In this document: in pieces, positions 62,629-64,000 of the stretch | Position numbering within the stretch: position 1 is the stretch's first letter | Layout of the letters: every line of letters starts with the position of its first letter | Source: Pseudomonadota bacterium | Lineage (GTDB): Bacteria > Myxococcota_A > UBA796 > UBA9615 | NCBI GenBank assembly: GCA_024229515.1 | Contig: JAAESI010000216.1 | Location: 1-64,000, forward strand | Length of the DNA stretch: 64,000 bases | Reading direction: 5' to 3' | Made by a program: the position numbers and the translations under genes | The notes under the pieces: generated by a model | Database searches by the model: none | The model's input: the letters and a program-made list of their open reading frames with translations, nothing else | What the model was told of the DNA's origin: nothing

Positions 62629-63567
62629 ATGACATCCACCGATCGAAGCTGGAGCGGCTTGGAGCAGTTTCGGGTCGTCCTCTTCGCCGAGGACGAGGCC
62701 GAGTTGGCCCGCATGACCGCCTCGGCGGGCACGGTGCTGAACTGCTCGGGCCGCTCGGCCTGGGAGGACGTCCTCCGGTTGGTGAGTTCCGCCGAGGTCG
62801 CCGCGCTGGTGGTTCGGGCCAAGGACGCCGACACGGCGTTGGCAAGGCTGGACGAAGCGACGGATGCGGCGCCGCACCTGCTTCGCCTCGTGGTGGTGGA
62901 CAGCGACGCCGTGCCGGACGTCATCGCGCAGCAGAATCGGGGATTGGTCGAGCACGTCGTGCCCGCTCCGATCGAGGGCGGGGGCATCGAGTGGGCGTTG
63001 CGCACGGCGCTGGTGCGGCTGTCCACGGCACAGTCGAGCAAGCTGCTGGTGGAGGCCCTGCGGCGGGATCGCGCGGTGGCCCGGCGGCGGGTCGATGCGT
63101 TGGAGTCGGCGCTGGACGAGGCGAACCGCCGGCTCGACCGCATCGCGCCCACCGACGGCACGACGGGGCTCTACAACCGGCGGCACCTGATGGACCACTG
63201 GCGTCGTGAAGTGGCGCGGGCGCGGCGTTACGCGCTGCCGCTGGCGATCGCGCTGCTGCAGCCCCAGGCGTCGGACCGGGCCATCATCGACGCCGATCTG
63301 CGGAACGCGGGCACGTTCCTGGTGCAGGCGATTCGCGACGTCGACTTCGTGGCCCGAGCCGGGGACGAGAGCTTCGCGGTGGTGCTTCCGCACTGCGGCG
63401 GCGCCGATGCCGCGGCCCTCGCCGCCCGGCTGAGTCAGAAGTTCGAAGCCGAGCACGGCTTCGCGCTGCACGCGGGCTCCGCTTCGTTGCGCGAGAACGG
63501 CAGCGATCCCTCCGAGGTCTACGGGGCCGCGGAGGCGCAGCTTCAGGAGGCCCTGGACGGGGCGTAG
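62629..63567 (+). CDS. Receiver-like protein with degenerate GGDEF domain
   Basis: A 312-residue cytoplasmic protein. The N-terminal 120 residues look like a receiver fold (RVVLFAEDEAELARMTASAG, HLLRLVVVDSDAVPDVIAQQ), but the phospho-acceptor Asp is uncertain. A helix leads into a GGDEF domain beginning GTTGLYNRRHLMDHWRRE. The signature loop is RAGDESFAVVL, so GGDEF reads AGDES, and no cyclase activity is expected. It may bind cyclic-di-GMP or a partner. The ATG at 62629 is used; the frame is open further upstream without a good start. Confidence 0.8.
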   Translation: MTSTDRSWSGLEQFRVVLFAEDEAELARMTASAGTVLNCSGRSAWEDVLRLVSSAEVAALVVRAKDADTALARLDEATDAAPHLLRLVVVDSDAVPDVIAQQNRGLVEHVVPAPIEGGGIEWALRTALVRLSTAQSSKLLVEALRRDRAVARRRVDALESALDEANRRLDRIAPTDGTTGLYNRRHLMDHWRREVARARRYALPLAIALLQPQASDRAIIDADLRNAGTFLVQAIRDVDFVARAGDESFAVVLPHCGGADAAALAARLSQKFEAEHGFALHAGSASLRENGSDPSEVYGAAEAQLQEALDGA

Positions 63568-63576
63568 ATCAAGGGC

Positions 63577-63605
63577 TTGCTGATCGCGAGCACCTCCTTT
63601 ACAGT
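63577..63605 (+). promoter_or_regulatory. Sigma-70-like promoter of rpsR
   Basis: TTGCTG (-35, 63577-63582), a 17-base spacer and TACAGT (-10, 63600-63605) lie about 55 bases upstream of the rpsR start, which gives a short leader. This is the best-formed housekeeping-type promoter seen in the window. Confidence 0.55.
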
Positions 63606-63661
63606 CCGCCGGCTTCGGGCCAATCCCATTGACCAGGGTCCGAACACAGGAGATTGATCTC

Positions 63662-63889
63662 ATGGGTCGTGATCGAGATGACAATGGTGGCTCGCGTCGG
63701 GGCAACCCGAACCCTGACTTGGTCGTCAACTACAAGGACACCAAGCAGCTGAAGCGGTTCATCAGCGAGGACGGCAAGATTCTGCCGCGTCGCCGCACCG
63801 GCTTGAACGCCAAGAACCAGCGTCGCATCACCACCGCCGTGAAGCGGGCCCGCCACCTGGCGCTGCTGCCCTACGCCACGCGCGACTAG
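63662..63889 (+). CDS. rpsR: 30S ribosomal protein bS18
   Basis: A 75-residue bS18. The C-terminal part ([20 protein letters not shown], then [20 protein letters not shown]) is the family signature. Its basic N-terminus is slightly longer ([19 protein letters not shown]). AGGAG lies 10 bases before the ATG. In many bacteria rpsR sits between rpsF and rplI; here no rpsF precedes it. Confidence 0.95.
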   Translation: MGRDRDDNGGSRRGNPNPDLVVNYKDTKQLKRFISEDGKILPRRRTGLNAKNQRRITTAVKRARHLALLPYATRD

Positions 63890-63905
63890 CGAGGCGTTGC
63901 CTCGC
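63889..63905 (+). terminator. Short stem-loop at the rpsR stop
   Basis: GCGAGGC-GTT-GCCTCGC forms a 7-bp stem with a 3-base loop, starting in the stop codon. No T-run follows (GGCCGTGGG), so it is a weak terminator candidate. The remaining bases to the window end are GC-rich with a GGGCTGTGGGCTGTAGG near-repeat and no gene visible. Confidence 0.35.
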
Positions 63906-64000
63906 GGCCGTGGGCTGTGGGCTGTAGGTCGGCTGGGTTGAGGCGTAGCCGGGATTGAGAGACCACACCAAGCTCCGGGCGTTCCAGAGTGCTGACCGCT

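Overview
The window is a high-GC bacterial chromosome segment with 42 protein-coding loci and no rRNA, tRNA or CRISPR array that I can recognise. Several traits point to a myxobacterium-like (Myxococcota, former Deltaproteobacteria) genome. These are a class I HMG-CoA reductase, a PknB-type kinase beside a formylglycine-generating-enzyme-like (FGE-like) protein, cyclase/AAA fusions, AgmX-type and DUF4331 proteins, MopE-like metal-binding motifs, and many large lipoproteins carrying runs of four aspartates. No phage, insertion sequence or plasmid genes were seen.

Region 1 (1-10.2 kb): a tightly packed minus-strand run encodes a DUF4331 protein, a D4-linker lipoprotein, an OleC-like AMP ligase, a BtaA-like (DUF3419) aminocarboxypropyl transferase, an RND/MMPL exporter, and an HMG-CoA reductase fused to an APH/choline-kinase-like domain. 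A UbiA-type prenyltransferase starts 35 bp away on the other strand. The last four minus-strand genes overlap at their start/stop codons. I read the set as a candidate pathway for making and exporting an isoprenoid-linked or betaine-type lipid. This is the most interesting system in the window.

Region 2 (10.2-25.1 kb): an OsmC-DUF302-ECF sigma operon; a PEP-synthase/rifampin-phosphotransferase-like enzyme overlapping an acetyltransferase-like gene; then selA, a tandem-cyclase/AAA gene broken by five lesions, and a PaxB/Pyr4-like membrane protein split by an in-frame TAG. A GAF histidine kinase lies divergent from selA.

Region 3 (25.1-34.4 kb): an AT-richer intergenic region with DnaA-box-like sequences, followed by a co-directional set: a ParA/MinD-like protein lacking both P-loop lysines, a J-domain/HTH fusion, a HEAT-like protein, a degenerate HD-GYP-like protein, and a Ser/Thr kinase whose sensor domain appears cut off by a frameshift. 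A convergent FGE-like protein follows.

Region 4 (34.4-54.5 kb): the surface and envelope block. It holds a 1235-residue VWA/Ig-like lipoprotein, a tandem pair of paralogous lipoproteins, a 1203-residue beta-helix lipoprotein, bacterial PH-domain membrane proteins, a PgeF-TPR fusion and a PilT-like ATPase. RluD, a DJ-1/PfpI protein, an acyl-CoA carboxylase beta subunit and a DUF4105 protein are interspersed.

Region 5 (54.7-64 kb): a VOC protein, two lipoproteins (one a metallophosphoesterase), alpha-glucan phosphorylase, an active-type GAF-GGDEF protein, an ECF sigma/anti-sigma pair, a degenerate GGDEF protein, and rpsR (bS18) with a clear promoter.

Apparent frameshifts recur, mostly at short G/C homopolymers. 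Some broken genes may therefore reflect sequencing or assembly indels rather than real decay; each case is stated in its entry.
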